Origin: Aureobasidium sp. EXF-3400
Taxonomy: Eukaryota; Ascomycota; Dothideomycetes; Dothideales; Saccotheciaceae
DNA: 64,000 bases
Direction of reading: 5' to 3'
Assembly: GCA_024195585.1 (NCBI GenBank)
Contig: SWBL01000134.1
Location: 1-64,000 of the forward strand
In this document: piece by piece, positions 37,219-45,824 of the stretch
How positions within the stretch are numbered: the first letter of the stretch is position 1
How the letters are laid out: each line of letters begins with the position of its first letter
Notes under the pieces: model-generated
Told to the model about the DNA's origin: nothing
The model's input: only the letters and a program-made list of their open reading frames with translations
The model's database searches: none
Made by a program: the position numbers and the translations under genes

Positions 37219-37776
37219 ACGACTGGCTTATGCTTTAATGACACTCTTAATCACACATTGTACTGTATATAGCCGTACCCGAGAGGCGTTAGCCCTTTTC
37301 TGATGATTCCATCTATGGCGTGGTTACAAACTTCTCCTGTGCAGGTGATCTTGTTCAGTTTTTGCGAAGCCTGGAAGCCTCAATTGTACTGAAAATACTC
37401 TATGTCATATACTGACATGGATTGGTAGTGGTACAGAATACAACACAACGCTCTAAATCTTTGTCGTTTCTCAACAGGCAATGCCCAGAGGCTGTGGATT
37501 CAGTAAATCAAAGCAGAGTTGCGCTTAAATGAGAAAGAAGTCGAGATACAGACTGTCGGGATCGAGCTAGAGCTTACATGCTTGGAGCGATCACACTCGG
37601 GATTGCATGCTCGTGCCAGTGATGTGCAAGTCACAAGGAACACGGCGTGAGTGCGATTAGTAGAGGTCAAATTGTGCATTGTGCCCTGAACAATGGTGAT
37701 TACCATGCAAAAAGTTTTTCAATTCATGATACTCTAAACGCTTCCAACAACATTACATAGATGGAGTAGACAAAGT
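37219..37776. other. Convergent intergenic region
   Basis: About 560 bp between the 3' ends of SOD2 and UTP14. No coding region or RNA gene recognised. Confidence 0.45.
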
Positions 37777-40740
37777 CTACAGCAAAGGCTTCTCCATAGG
37801 CGCGATAATGCCTTGTTTGACAACAACTCTGGGCCTGGTGTTGCGCTGGAAGGTCTCCTTGGTCGTCCACTCGGGACCAACAGGAACACGCAGACTCCTC
37901 TCGTACTGCTCCCTCTTCTCAAATTGATGAGGCAGTGTACTAGCCAAGTACTTCTTGCCTTTCCTCTGCTGAGCTTCCGAGATAATAACATTGTTGAGTT
38001 TAGCATCTTTGCGGTTCGCTGCCTTGACACCCTCAGTGACCTTCTTATGCAGAGGGTTGTGAGCAATGCGTTTGTTTTGCTTTCTCGTCGCTTTGGAGAG
38101 ACCGGTACCGGTCCATGAGCCCCAACCAGGGAGGAAAGTGGATTCGACCTTGTCGCCTTCGTCCTCAACCTGAGCCTCCTTTTCGGCTTCGAACTCAACG
38201 GCTACATCGTCACCGGCAAAAGCACGTTGGTGGAAGAGAGCTTGCTCGTCTTTGGAGGAGAGCATAGGGTTGACTCTGTTGTCCTCTTCGGCGTCGGCTT
38301 CTTCTTGATCGTTGTCGTATTTGACCGTCTCCCAGCCTTCGGTTGAGGGAGCTGTGGTCTCGTTGGCTGCGGGCTTGGTCGTTTGCTTCTTGGCTTGAGC
38401 CTTCTTTCCGGCTGCAGCAGGTTTTGCTGCTACTGCAGGTGTGGGTGCGGCCTTGGAAAGATCGAGCATCTCCTCATCGGCAGCCTTCTTGTTCTTCTTC
38501 TTGCTCTTGGAAGAACCCGTCAGCCAGGCGTTCTCTTCTGGCTCCTTGGGTTCGTCAACGTCAGCAACGACCTTCTGGGCACTCTGGAGGAACGATCTCG
38601 GCTTTCTTGACTGAGGAGCAGGCTTGGTGTCTGTTTGATCACCGACGTTGATTTCAGCCTCGGCTTCCTCTTCACGGTTATCCTCCTCGTCCAAGACCTT
38701 GTTCTCTTCAAGCTCGCCACGGGGAACAGCCTTGAAGGGGTTGGCGGAACCTTGCTTAGGCTTAGGTCCAAAGATGGCACGACCAACAGTAGTCTCTGCC
38801 TCTTCTTCACTCTCACCATCCTCATCGGCCAACTCCTTGCGCAAACGCTCGATGTCTTCATCGTTCTGAGCCTTTCGTGACGCTTCAGCTCGGAGCATGA
38901 AAGCCATGTTGCCAATCTTGGACTTTTCTCCATCTTTGGCACCAAGCTTATCAATCTTCTTGGACAGACGTGCCTTCTCGAGTTCGTCGTCGTCGAGCTC
39001 CTCATCCTCGTCATCGCTAACGCTAATGTCAGAGTCGTCGCTCTCACGCTCGTAGACATCCTTGCCCTCGATTCTCCTTCTAAGCTCCTCGTTGCGTCTG
39101 GCCATGTCGATAAGACCCTCTCTGGCGTCCTCGTCCCAGACGGAACGATTTGATTTCTTCATGGCCTTTGACCACTTACTGTCCTTGTGCTTGGTGCCCA
39201 TTCTCTCCTCGGCACGTCTTCTGTCCTGCCTTTCCTTCTCATCCTCATCCTCAATGCCCTCGGCTACAAGGTAGTCACGCTCGGCGGCCTCGGCACGCTC
39301 ACGCTCCTTACGGTGCACACGACGGTAAGCTTTCGACTTGATCTTCTTGACACGCTTGGCCTTGACCTCCTCCCTGAACAGCAGCTCTCTTGCCTTGCGA
39401 AGTTCGGCACGTCTGGCCATGACCTCCTCGATGGGGATTTTGTTCATCTGCAGCTCCTCGAATTGTTGGAGTTGATCCTCCTCCTTTCCTTGCTTCTGCT
39501 TGTTGCTGAGACCACTCTCCTCAAGGATGTTCTGGATGGCGCTTTCAAGTTCGTTGGCAGGCTTATCTTGCTGGATGGGCAGCATCTTCTGAGTGCCGAC
39601 GGCCTCAATGGCATTTGGATTTGCCAGGGGGAACTGCAGGAACTCGGCTCTGCGATTCTGGATGACAGTGTCGCGCCATCGGTCCAGAGTCTTCTTTGTT
39701 TCTTGGGTAGCAGCAGCTCTGTCCAGTTTGTCCTGTTGTCTCTTGGGTAGCGGAGCGTCGAGTTTTCCAGGAATGCCTGAGCGCTTGGTGGTCTTCTCTG
39801 ATGTGAGAATTTTGAGCGATTTGCGTAGGGCAGGATCGGTGACGGTAGGAAGCAAATCAGAAATCTTGAGCTTCTGCGATGCAGACAGACCGTATGCTGA
39901 GGGCTCTTGTGACTCGTGAGCATCTTGTGTACGTCCACCGATGCGCTTTTCTGGGTTGTCCTTGTTCAGCGACGCGACCAGATCCTGCAGCTTGGACAGC
40001 TTGGTAGCGTCGTCTTCCCCATCATCCTCTTCAGACTCATCATCCTCGGATTCTTCCTCGTCTTCGTCCTCGTCGTCTGAGTCTTCTTCTTCGGATGAAT
40101 CGTCGGCGTGCTTTTCCTCAGTCTGCATAAGGTCGTCTTCGTTGTCCTCGTCGAGCATGGTGGCTAGATCGACACCCTCGTCACCAAAGTCGCTAGCCGA
40201 GTCGTCCTCATCGCTGTCGCCGCCTTCGTCGAGATCCATTTCCGAGGTGGGTTGCGGTCGCTTCTTCTTCTTTTTCGAAGGACCGTTAGTCGAGCTTCCT
40301 CTGAATGTGAAGCCTTCGAAACGCTCTTCGTCGCTCTCGCCAAAAGCTTCGTCACTGTCGAGGTCGCTGTCGCTTTCTTCGCCAATGTGGCCACCCATGC
40401 GCCACTCGTTGCCTTCGCTATCGCTTCCCTCATCTGTCTCCTCATCTAATCCTCCTCTTCTGCCGGTACCAGTTCTCTTGGTCACAGCCTTTTGTTGCAG
40501 TCGTCGGGCATTGCTGGCGTGTTCCTCATCGTTGTCGTCTTCATCGTCATCTTCGAGTCTTCTACGCTTCTGGCGGGGTTCACCAACAGAATCGCCCAAG
40601 CGGTGTTGGCGGACTTTGTATGTGTCGGGAGCGGAATGCGAGGCGATCGAGTAAGCGTCGAGTGTTCGCTTCTGGGACTTTTTGCGAGCGTTTGTGGGTT
40701 TGGCGATGGATACGCTCGAGCGAGCAACACGAGCAGGCAT
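37777..40740 (-). CDS. UTP14: U3 snoRNP / SSU processome protein Utp14
   Basis: Nucleolar component of the small-subunit processome; in yeast Utp14 activates the helicase Dhr1 during 18S rRNA maturation. Single exon, 987 aa. A basic nuclear-type N-terminus (NARKKSQKRTLDAYSIA) is followed by very acidic tracts (residues about 60-270), then the Utp14 domain: RWRDTVIQNRRAEFLQFPLAN, KIKSKAYRRVHRKERER, HKDSKWSKAMKKSNRSVWDED, and the C-terminal FLPGWGSWTGTGLSK, with QFEKREQYERSLRVPVGPEW at the end. Length is slightly above the yeast protein. Confidence 0.96.
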   Translation of the reverse strand: MPARVARSSVSIAKPTNARKKSQKRTLDAYSIASHSAPDTYKVRQHRLGDSVGEPRQKRRRLEDDDEDDNDEEHASNARRLQQKAVTKRTGTGRRGGLDEETDEGSDSEGNEWRMGGHIGEESDSDLDSDEAFGESDEERFEGFTFRGSSTNGPSKKKKKRPQPTSEMDLDEGGDSDEDDSASDFGDEGVDLATMLDEDNEDDLMQTEEKHADDSSEEEDSDDEDEDEEESEDDESEEDDGEDDATKLSKLQDLVASLNKDNPEKRIGGRTQDAHESQEPSAYGLSASQKLKISDLLPTVTDPALRKSLKILTSEKTTKRSGIPGKLDAPLPKRQQDKLDRAAATQETKKTLDRWRDTVIQNRRAEFLQFPLANPNAIEAVGTQKMLPIQQDKPANELESAIQNILEESGLSNKQKQGKEEDQLQQFEELQMNKIPIEEVMARRAELRKARELLFREEVKAKRVKKIKSKAYRRVHRKERERAEAAERDYLVAEGIEDEDEKERQDRRRAEERMGTKHKDSKWSKAMKKSNRSVWDEDAREGLIDMARRNEELRRRIEGKDVYERESDDSDISVSDDEDEELDDDELEKARLSKKIDKLGAKDGEKSKIGNMAFMLRAEASRKAQNDEDIERLRKELADEDGESEEEAETTVGRAIFGPKPKQGSANPFKAVPRGELEENKVLDEEDNREEEAEAEINVGDQTDTKPAPQSRKPRSFLQSAQKVVADVDEPKEPEENAWLTGSSKSKKKNKKAADEEMLDLSKAAPTPAVAAKPAAAGKKAQAKKQTTKPAANETTAPSTEGWETVKYDNDQEEADAEEDNRVNPMLSSKDEQALFHQRAFAGDDVAVEFEAEKEAQVEDEGDKVESTFLPGWGSWTGTGLSKATRKQNKRIAHNPLHKKVTEGVKAANRKDAKLNNVIISEAQQRKGKKYLASTLPHQFEKREQYERSLRVPVGPEWTTKETFQRNTRPRVVVKQGIIAPMEKPLL

Positions 40741-40952
40741 GGTTGTTTAGCTTAGAAGTTAACAAAAAATTGCAAACTCGAAAAGATCAAAGTCTCCAAA
40801 CGGGCGTCTCCAGAAAATGTGATAATTAGCGGCAAGGCAAAAATGCTGCGCCAAGACGCTAAAGATTGGATAAAGTCCGCAAGACACCTCCGAGTCGCAA
40901 AGTGCTAGAAGCAGCAGCAGCATCGTCAGTCGCATCTCGCACCGTCGTCAAC
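40741..40952. promoter_or_regulatory. Shared divergent promoter, UTP14 / MRPL27
   Basis: 212 bp separate two ribosome-assembly and ribosome genes that read outward, so they very likely share a promoter. No named element recognised. Confidence 0.45.
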
Positions 40953-41314
40953 ATGTTCACCCCTACTCCTTCTCTCGGACGTGCCCTCCGTCGCCTTGCT
41001 CTCACCACCAAGCAGGCCGGCAAGGACTACTACAAGGGTACCGGCTCAGGCTCCATGGGTCGTCACACCAAGTATGGTGGCTACCGTATCGACTGGTCAA
41101 AGGTCCGCACCTACTGTGTTCCTGACCTCTCCGACTTCCACGTACGTCTATCTTCTTGACTCCATCTCAATTGTTCGCTTGTCTGACACATACACAGTTG
41201 AAGCCCTTCGTCGCCGAGAACATCGACAAGCCCACAAAGACGCACGAATTCGCCGGCTCCGTCAATGGAAAAATGTACCTCGATGCATGGAAGAACCAGG
41301 GCGGCGACATCTAG
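40953..41314 (+). CDS. MRPL27: Mitochondrial large-subunit ribosomal protein mL41 (MRPL27)
   Basis: Protein of the mitochondrial 54S ribosomal subunit. Two exons (40953-41141, 41198-41314) give 101 aa. The block LTTKQAGKDYYKGTGSGSM and then GRHTKYGGYRIDWSKVRTY is the diagnostic core of this family, followed after the intron by LKPFVAENI. A basic N-terminal stretch (SLGRALRRLAL) serves as import signal. Confidence 0.94.
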
Positions 41315-42237
41315 AAAGTCTGCCAACCACAACGACAACTTTTACTTTCTTCGTTACATCTGCCAGGCTTTACCTTATGATACCCATGGACACTGCATCT
41401 TTTCATCTTCCCACACCTTTTGTACATTACCTTTTCTCTTCAATTTCTGTTGTATCAAAAGAACTACATTCTTGCAGGAAGAATATATACCATTCAGACG
41501 TGGCCGGGACAAATTCTGTGCGTTCAATGATTGAATGTCTTCGTCAATCACAAGTAATATATGAGAGAAATTCACTGTTTTACACCCTATTTCACATTTT
41601 CGCAGGTCTCTCAGATTGTCTTCATGGTAACAAAGCAGGCTCTTCATACTCAAGTAGGCTCTCCGAGGATCGGAGCTAATAGAATGCACAAGCTTCGCAT
41701 TTTCAGTTGAACCAGGTGATCATTTTCCAATCACATTTATCAGGTTGATTGTGCACTTCAAACGCTCTTATTCTCCTCTTGAAACACCCGAAAGGCGATA
41801 GTAGTAGTGGTGTCGTTCACCTTAAGGTTGTCTTGGTCACCGATGTGTACAAACAAACTTTTGTTGAACACAATGCATGAACAATTGGATGATGGACTTT
41901 GATTCTTGGTGCTCGGCCGTAAAATACGTAAATTATGCTTAGAAATGTGCTTGCAGTGAGTGAGTGATAATGACTGGCTGGATGCTGCTCGTACGATGCG
42001 ATTGCCCCTCTCTCGCCCAGGCGCAAGGGCGTCAAGTGTAAGCTAACGAAATGCACAATTGTGTTCTGGATATGAGTCTGGCCACTGAGATAGCCTCTAT
42101 GAGGTTCTCTCTGTGGAAGACGCCTTCTCTGCAAAAGTTTTGTGCATTTCTTCAGCTACGCTGTGTCAGTCATCAGCACATGGGAGGATTGTATCATGAT
42201 AGTTGATACTCACAATTCAAACGGAAGTTGAACACGC
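41315..42237. other. Gene-free stretch
   Basis: About 920 bp between MRPL27 and the end of the broken Argonaute gene. AT-rich, with no coding region or decayed domain recognised. Confidence 0.45.
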
Positions 42238-42640
42238 TCAAATGTAAAAGGTCTTCTCTTTCAGCTTGGAATGGACACCCTGCGTCCAACCAGCTGTCTG
42301 AGCGTTGTAGGCCACAGAATTCGCACCCTGGTTCTCGTTCAAGATCGAGTAGAGGTACATGCGGCCTCTCTCGCAGATCAGGTCGGCGTAATATGCGGGT
42401 GGAGATATGGAAACAGTTTTGATGAACAGATTGAGATTGTAGCATAATTTGTGTAGAAATGCTCCGAGCTAATTCTGACTAAAGTTCAATTCATACTTGG
42501 CGACGGCGTAGAGAGCAAGTCCAGCAATTCTCTGCAAGCCTTTGTGTACCCGGAGAAGGAAATCTCAGCGATAGTGGGATGTAACATCATGATCGACCAC
42601 AGTTCCCGGCATATGATTGCCAAATTTCTTTTCCGCGACT
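42238..42640 (-). pseudogene. Argonaute relic: C-terminal half of the PIWI domain
   Basis: Reading this stretch in one frame (stop TGA 42238-42240) gives a clear PIWI C-terminus interrupted by two stops. Intact pieces are HMPGTVVDHDVT, then after a TGA at 42565-42567 DFLLRVHKGLQRIAGLALYA, then after a TAG at 42469-42471 LHKLCYNLNL, SISPPAYYADLICERGR, and the terminal KLKEKTFYI, which corresponds to the conserved FYI-type end of Argonautes. It lies in the same orientation as, and downstream of, the N-terminal Argonaute part at 43104-45526. The first half of PIWI, including the first two catalytic acidic residues, is not found. Confidence 0.85.
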
Positions 42641-43103
42641 TTACTCGACGATATCCGCCATAGCCTCAGGATCCTCGTCCTTGGGTATGAGGGACAGAGA
42701 CTTCTTGTTGTCGTCGAGTTCCTCTTGAAGAGCGTCTCTCTCAACCTCGAGATCGGAGATTTGCTTCTTGAGGTCCTTCAACTTCTTGATGATTTCGGGA
42801 TTACGGGCTAAGAGTTCTTTCTCCAGGAGTTTCTGGACTTCGGTCTTCTTGCGCACGACCTTGAGTTGCGGCTTCAGCTTATCGGGAACGTTTCCTCCGT
42901 TATCCATGACATCTTGGAAGGCCTGGAAACAATACGCGTCAGTACACAATTTTGTCTCCTCCGACACTCTGATTTGGACTCACCGCGTTTCTGATCTTCT
43001 CATCTCGAGCTTCCTGCTTCTGTGCACGAGAAGATGGCTTGTTCTTATTGACGCCGGCTGGGTTCTGGTTGGAGTTGTTGTTGCCCTTTATGCATGTTAG
43101 CAT
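42641..43103 (-). CDS. Small coiled-coil protein gene inside the broken Argonaute
   Basis: Two exons (43103-42984 and 42922-42641) joined by a 61-nt intron with a GTGAGT donor and a TTTCCAG acceptor, phase 0, ATG to TAA, 133 aa. I do not recognise a family. The N-terminal part is Asn/Gln/Lys-rich (GNNNSNQNPAGVNKNKPSSR), the rest is strongly helical with heptads (KLLEKELLARNPEIIKKL, LEVERDALQEELDDNKKS) and an acidic end. The frame differs from that of the Argonaute sequence on either side. A CTAAC-like branch site and AAG lie just upstream (about 43086-43100), so the first exon could instead be spliced from farther upstream. Start is therefore uncertain. Confidence 0.6.
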
Positions 43104-45526
43104 GTGTACGAACGACACCACCACCCTCGACGTTGAACTGCAAAGCAAGGTTGCCCGGAAACATGTCCTGCCCTTCGGGAATCTGCATCCTGGACACGAC
43201 TGAACAGATACTTTGCACACCAAGTCCGACGTTCCCCCAAAACTTCATGCGACTGTAGCACCACTTGCCAGATTTCTGGAGAACGACGAAGAGAAGGTCG
43301 ATGTCATACAGTCCAGCATTGAAGAAAATCTCCTTGAGCTTCTTGTCGATGACGTCGCGGCTTTGTTCGATGGGACGAGGAATGTTGATGTTCTGGGTCT
43401 GAAGATGTGGGCCCGTACAAACTCCGCATGCTCCCAGGTGGCACTCGAGAGCCTTCAATATGCCCTCGCCGTCAAGGACAGAAGCAGCTTACATCTGGGC
43501 GCCTTTGGGACGAAGTGCGTTACCCGTCTGGTCGTTGTAGTTGATGACAACACAAGCCCGTCGGCCAATAAAACTGTGTTTGAAGATGTTGACATCCATC
43601 AAGTTCGAAGAGCCTTCCTCAGCCTGCAACTCCTTGTTCTTGTAGTAGACTTTAGGCGTCGGCAATATGCGACCAGGAACGGTGATGAGCTCCTTGCCGA
43701 TGTCGATCCCGAAGTTGTTCATGACCTGTGCGGGTACATTGAAACTCATGGTTCTGAGTCCGTTGCCCGGAGATGCTGTGATGGAAGCTGCACTGAGGCG
43801 AGGAGCTCTGGCAGGAAACTGAAGTGTGTGCTCGGTTTGACTTCCAGAGAGTAGGCGCCTGACGGGCTGACCAGGTAGAACTGATGCCAGCTCGATGGGA
43901 AGGTACGAAGGATCACTTCTGGTGCCTACATTGACAACAGGCAATGCTGGGCGCTGAAGAGTGGTAGCATGTTGGTTCTTGAAGTGAAGGAACACAACAA
44001 TCCAGTAAGCTGCAGCCTGAAAACTTCGGAGACGTGTCGGCGAAGAAGTGAGAGTTCTTGTGCCGCCATTTCTGGGACGTGGAGCCAGACCGACAACACT
44101 CTTGAAACCAGGCACTGTCTGAGAGCGTCCTTGTGCATCCTTCTTGGGCTTGCTGTTCGCGTCAAGGGTCTTGAGATAGTCCGTCTTAACCCGGAGCATG
44201 CGAATGAAAGCTTGAGCGCCGACGAGGTTCTGTGGTATCGAAGCTTGACGAGAGTGACTGCTGACGAGCTCGGAGACGAGGTTCATGGGTGGTCCAGGCT
44301 TGTAGAAGGCTGCGCTTGCCATGTTGAGGTTGACCAAGATCCTGTTCAATGAGGCAGGGACGCTGGCGAAGTGATTGCGAAGTGTTTGGAGGCCGGCAGT
44401 AATGTAGAATCACTTCAGCAATGGCGAGTCAATACCAGGAAGGTACGCACTCTGACCAAGAAAGTGAAAGTTGCTTGTGTCATTGGGGGCCTCGCTGATG
44501 ATGGTGTTGGGTGGACTTGGTGTGTAAACGACGAGTCGGCACGAGGAAGGTACGCAAGAAGTGAACGTCGATCGTGTCAGTGAGAGTGTCTGCTTGCATC
44601 GACTGCAGAGTGTGGACAAGAGCAGCCAGACTCAATTGGCCGAAGTTGGACATATTGAAGCCCGTGCTACGATGAGTCCTGGCTATCATAAGCTTGGACA
44701 TTGGCTGGACCCTGAGATGCGGGTAGGGCGGGATCGATGAACCCAATCTTGCTTTGTTTGTGGTCGGCAAGGCCAAGGCCAAGCTTCTCCGACTTCACAT
44801 CATGACTTGGAAAGTCTGTCGCGATGTGACGGTCGACAAAGATGAGGTTTCCGGTAAGCTTGACCTTGGGAAGATGTGACTTGACGAGCTGTGCTAACTG
44901 CAAAGCGAAGGAGTGGGACATCCCGTTTGGCGGTCTTGGAGGCGGTCCTTACGTGAAGATGGTTGGCACGCAACTCGATGGAGAGACCTTTGACATCGTG
45001 ACTCGAGTGTCTTGAGAGCCGTTCGACAGTGTCTCGGACACGAGGATCTTCGGAGGCTAGCACCTCCTGGTTCGGCTGCAGAACATTGCCTTCGCTGGTG
45101 GGCAAAGTCAGCAATTGAGAAAGGCAGATGTCAATTTGGATTGGCTTCAGACTTACGGAAAGATGCCTTTGCCAAAAGGTCCAGAGTGGACTGGGAGTTG
45201 AAAACCTTCTCGACCACGTCCGCTGCCATCTCGACCTCGGTCTTGGAAGCCAACACCATGGTAATAGCCTCGAGAGAAACCACGGCCACGGCGGTGTCGG
45301 AAGAGAGCATCGAATTGACCCTCAATGCAATCCAGATGATGAATGACGTCCAGATGGAAAGATGCGCAGATGGGGAAAGAGTGCATTGGGGGAGGGTGGA
45401 GAGTACGGGAGATCATGAAACTTACAGTCTGCTTGCCCCTATAGGGGAGGCGGTCGTTCTGCTGACGAGCTATAAAAAGTTAGTACCATGCAGTGTCAAT
45501 CGTAGGCACATGAAACACTCACGCAT
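43104..45526 (-). pseudogene. Argonaute (QDE-2/AGO-like) pseudogene, N-terminus to MID
   Basis: Argonautes load small RNAs for RNA silencing. The 5' end looks normal: ATGC (45526-45523) spliced to 45469-45426, then 45320-45157 with an RGG-rich stretch (RRGRGFSRGYYHG, GSGRGREGFQ), 45094-44953, and 44897 onward. After that the frame fails. A frameshift is needed near 44690-44720 and another between about 44485 and 44560. From about 44619 to 43104 one frame carries all the homology but has stops at TGA 44410-44412 and TAA 43489-43491. Recognisable blocks are GLQTLRNHF, RILVNLNMASAAFYKPGPP (linker 1), a PAZ-like region, LPVVNVGTRSDPSYLPIELA with VLPGQP, GRILPTPKVYY, and MID-like DLLFVVLQKSGKWCYSR and GLGVQSICSV. 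Homology ends near NLALQFNVEGGG. Confidence 0.85.
44425..44585. repeat. Imperfect local duplication inside the Argonaute pseudogene
   Basis: The 24-nt stretches at 44425-44448 and 44532-44555 match at 20 positions, and the similarity continues weakly to about 44486 and 44585 after a 9-nt gap. The two copies lie 107 nt apart, within the zone where the reading frame is lost. Confidence 0.45.
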
Positions 45527-45824
45527 TGTGTCGGGTTTGAATGAAAAAAGAGAGAAATTCAGGAAGCCAGAGGATATCTAGGTGTCTATGGTCTTGGCCA
45601 GTGCGCGGGCTCGAGGAGGGGACAACTGCCAAGGTGGTGGTGATCGAATGGGAAGGCACACCCAAGCCGGCGTTCTGCCTTGCACCCACAACTTTCCGCT
45701 TCCCTTCTCTTCTCTTTCTCTTCCTTCACACATCGACCGAGTTTTATCTCAACCGATTTCGCATTGTTCGATTCGCTGCACCACCGCATTCCCGCATCGC
45801 CGCATCCCAATCGTTCAATCAACC
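45527..45824. promoter_or_regulatory. Divergent promoter, Argonaute relic / zinc-ribbon gene
   Basis: 298 bp between two outward-facing starts, with pyrimidine-rich tracts at about 45695-45740 before the zinc-ribbon gene. The frame of that gene stays open through this region, so a longer N-terminus from ATG 45588 is formally possible. Confidence 0.4.

Noticed and set aside
39941..40654. 237-codon Ser-rich frame opposite UTP14
   Set aside because: It is the antisense of the acidic Asp/Glu tracts of UTP14, which reads as serine repeats.
43072..43116. A 31-nt intron linking Argonaute MID directly to the coiled-coil exon
   Set aside because: Too short for a spliceosomal intron in this genome, where others are about 48-60 nt; the donor is also poor.
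44426..44510. An 85-nt in-phase intron in the Argonaute that would remove the TGA at 44410-44412
   Set aside because: A donor at about 44446 and acceptor CAG near 44362 fit in phase, but splicing would delete GLQTLRNHF, a conserved Argonaute block, and no good branch site is seen. The other stops and frameshifts would remain.
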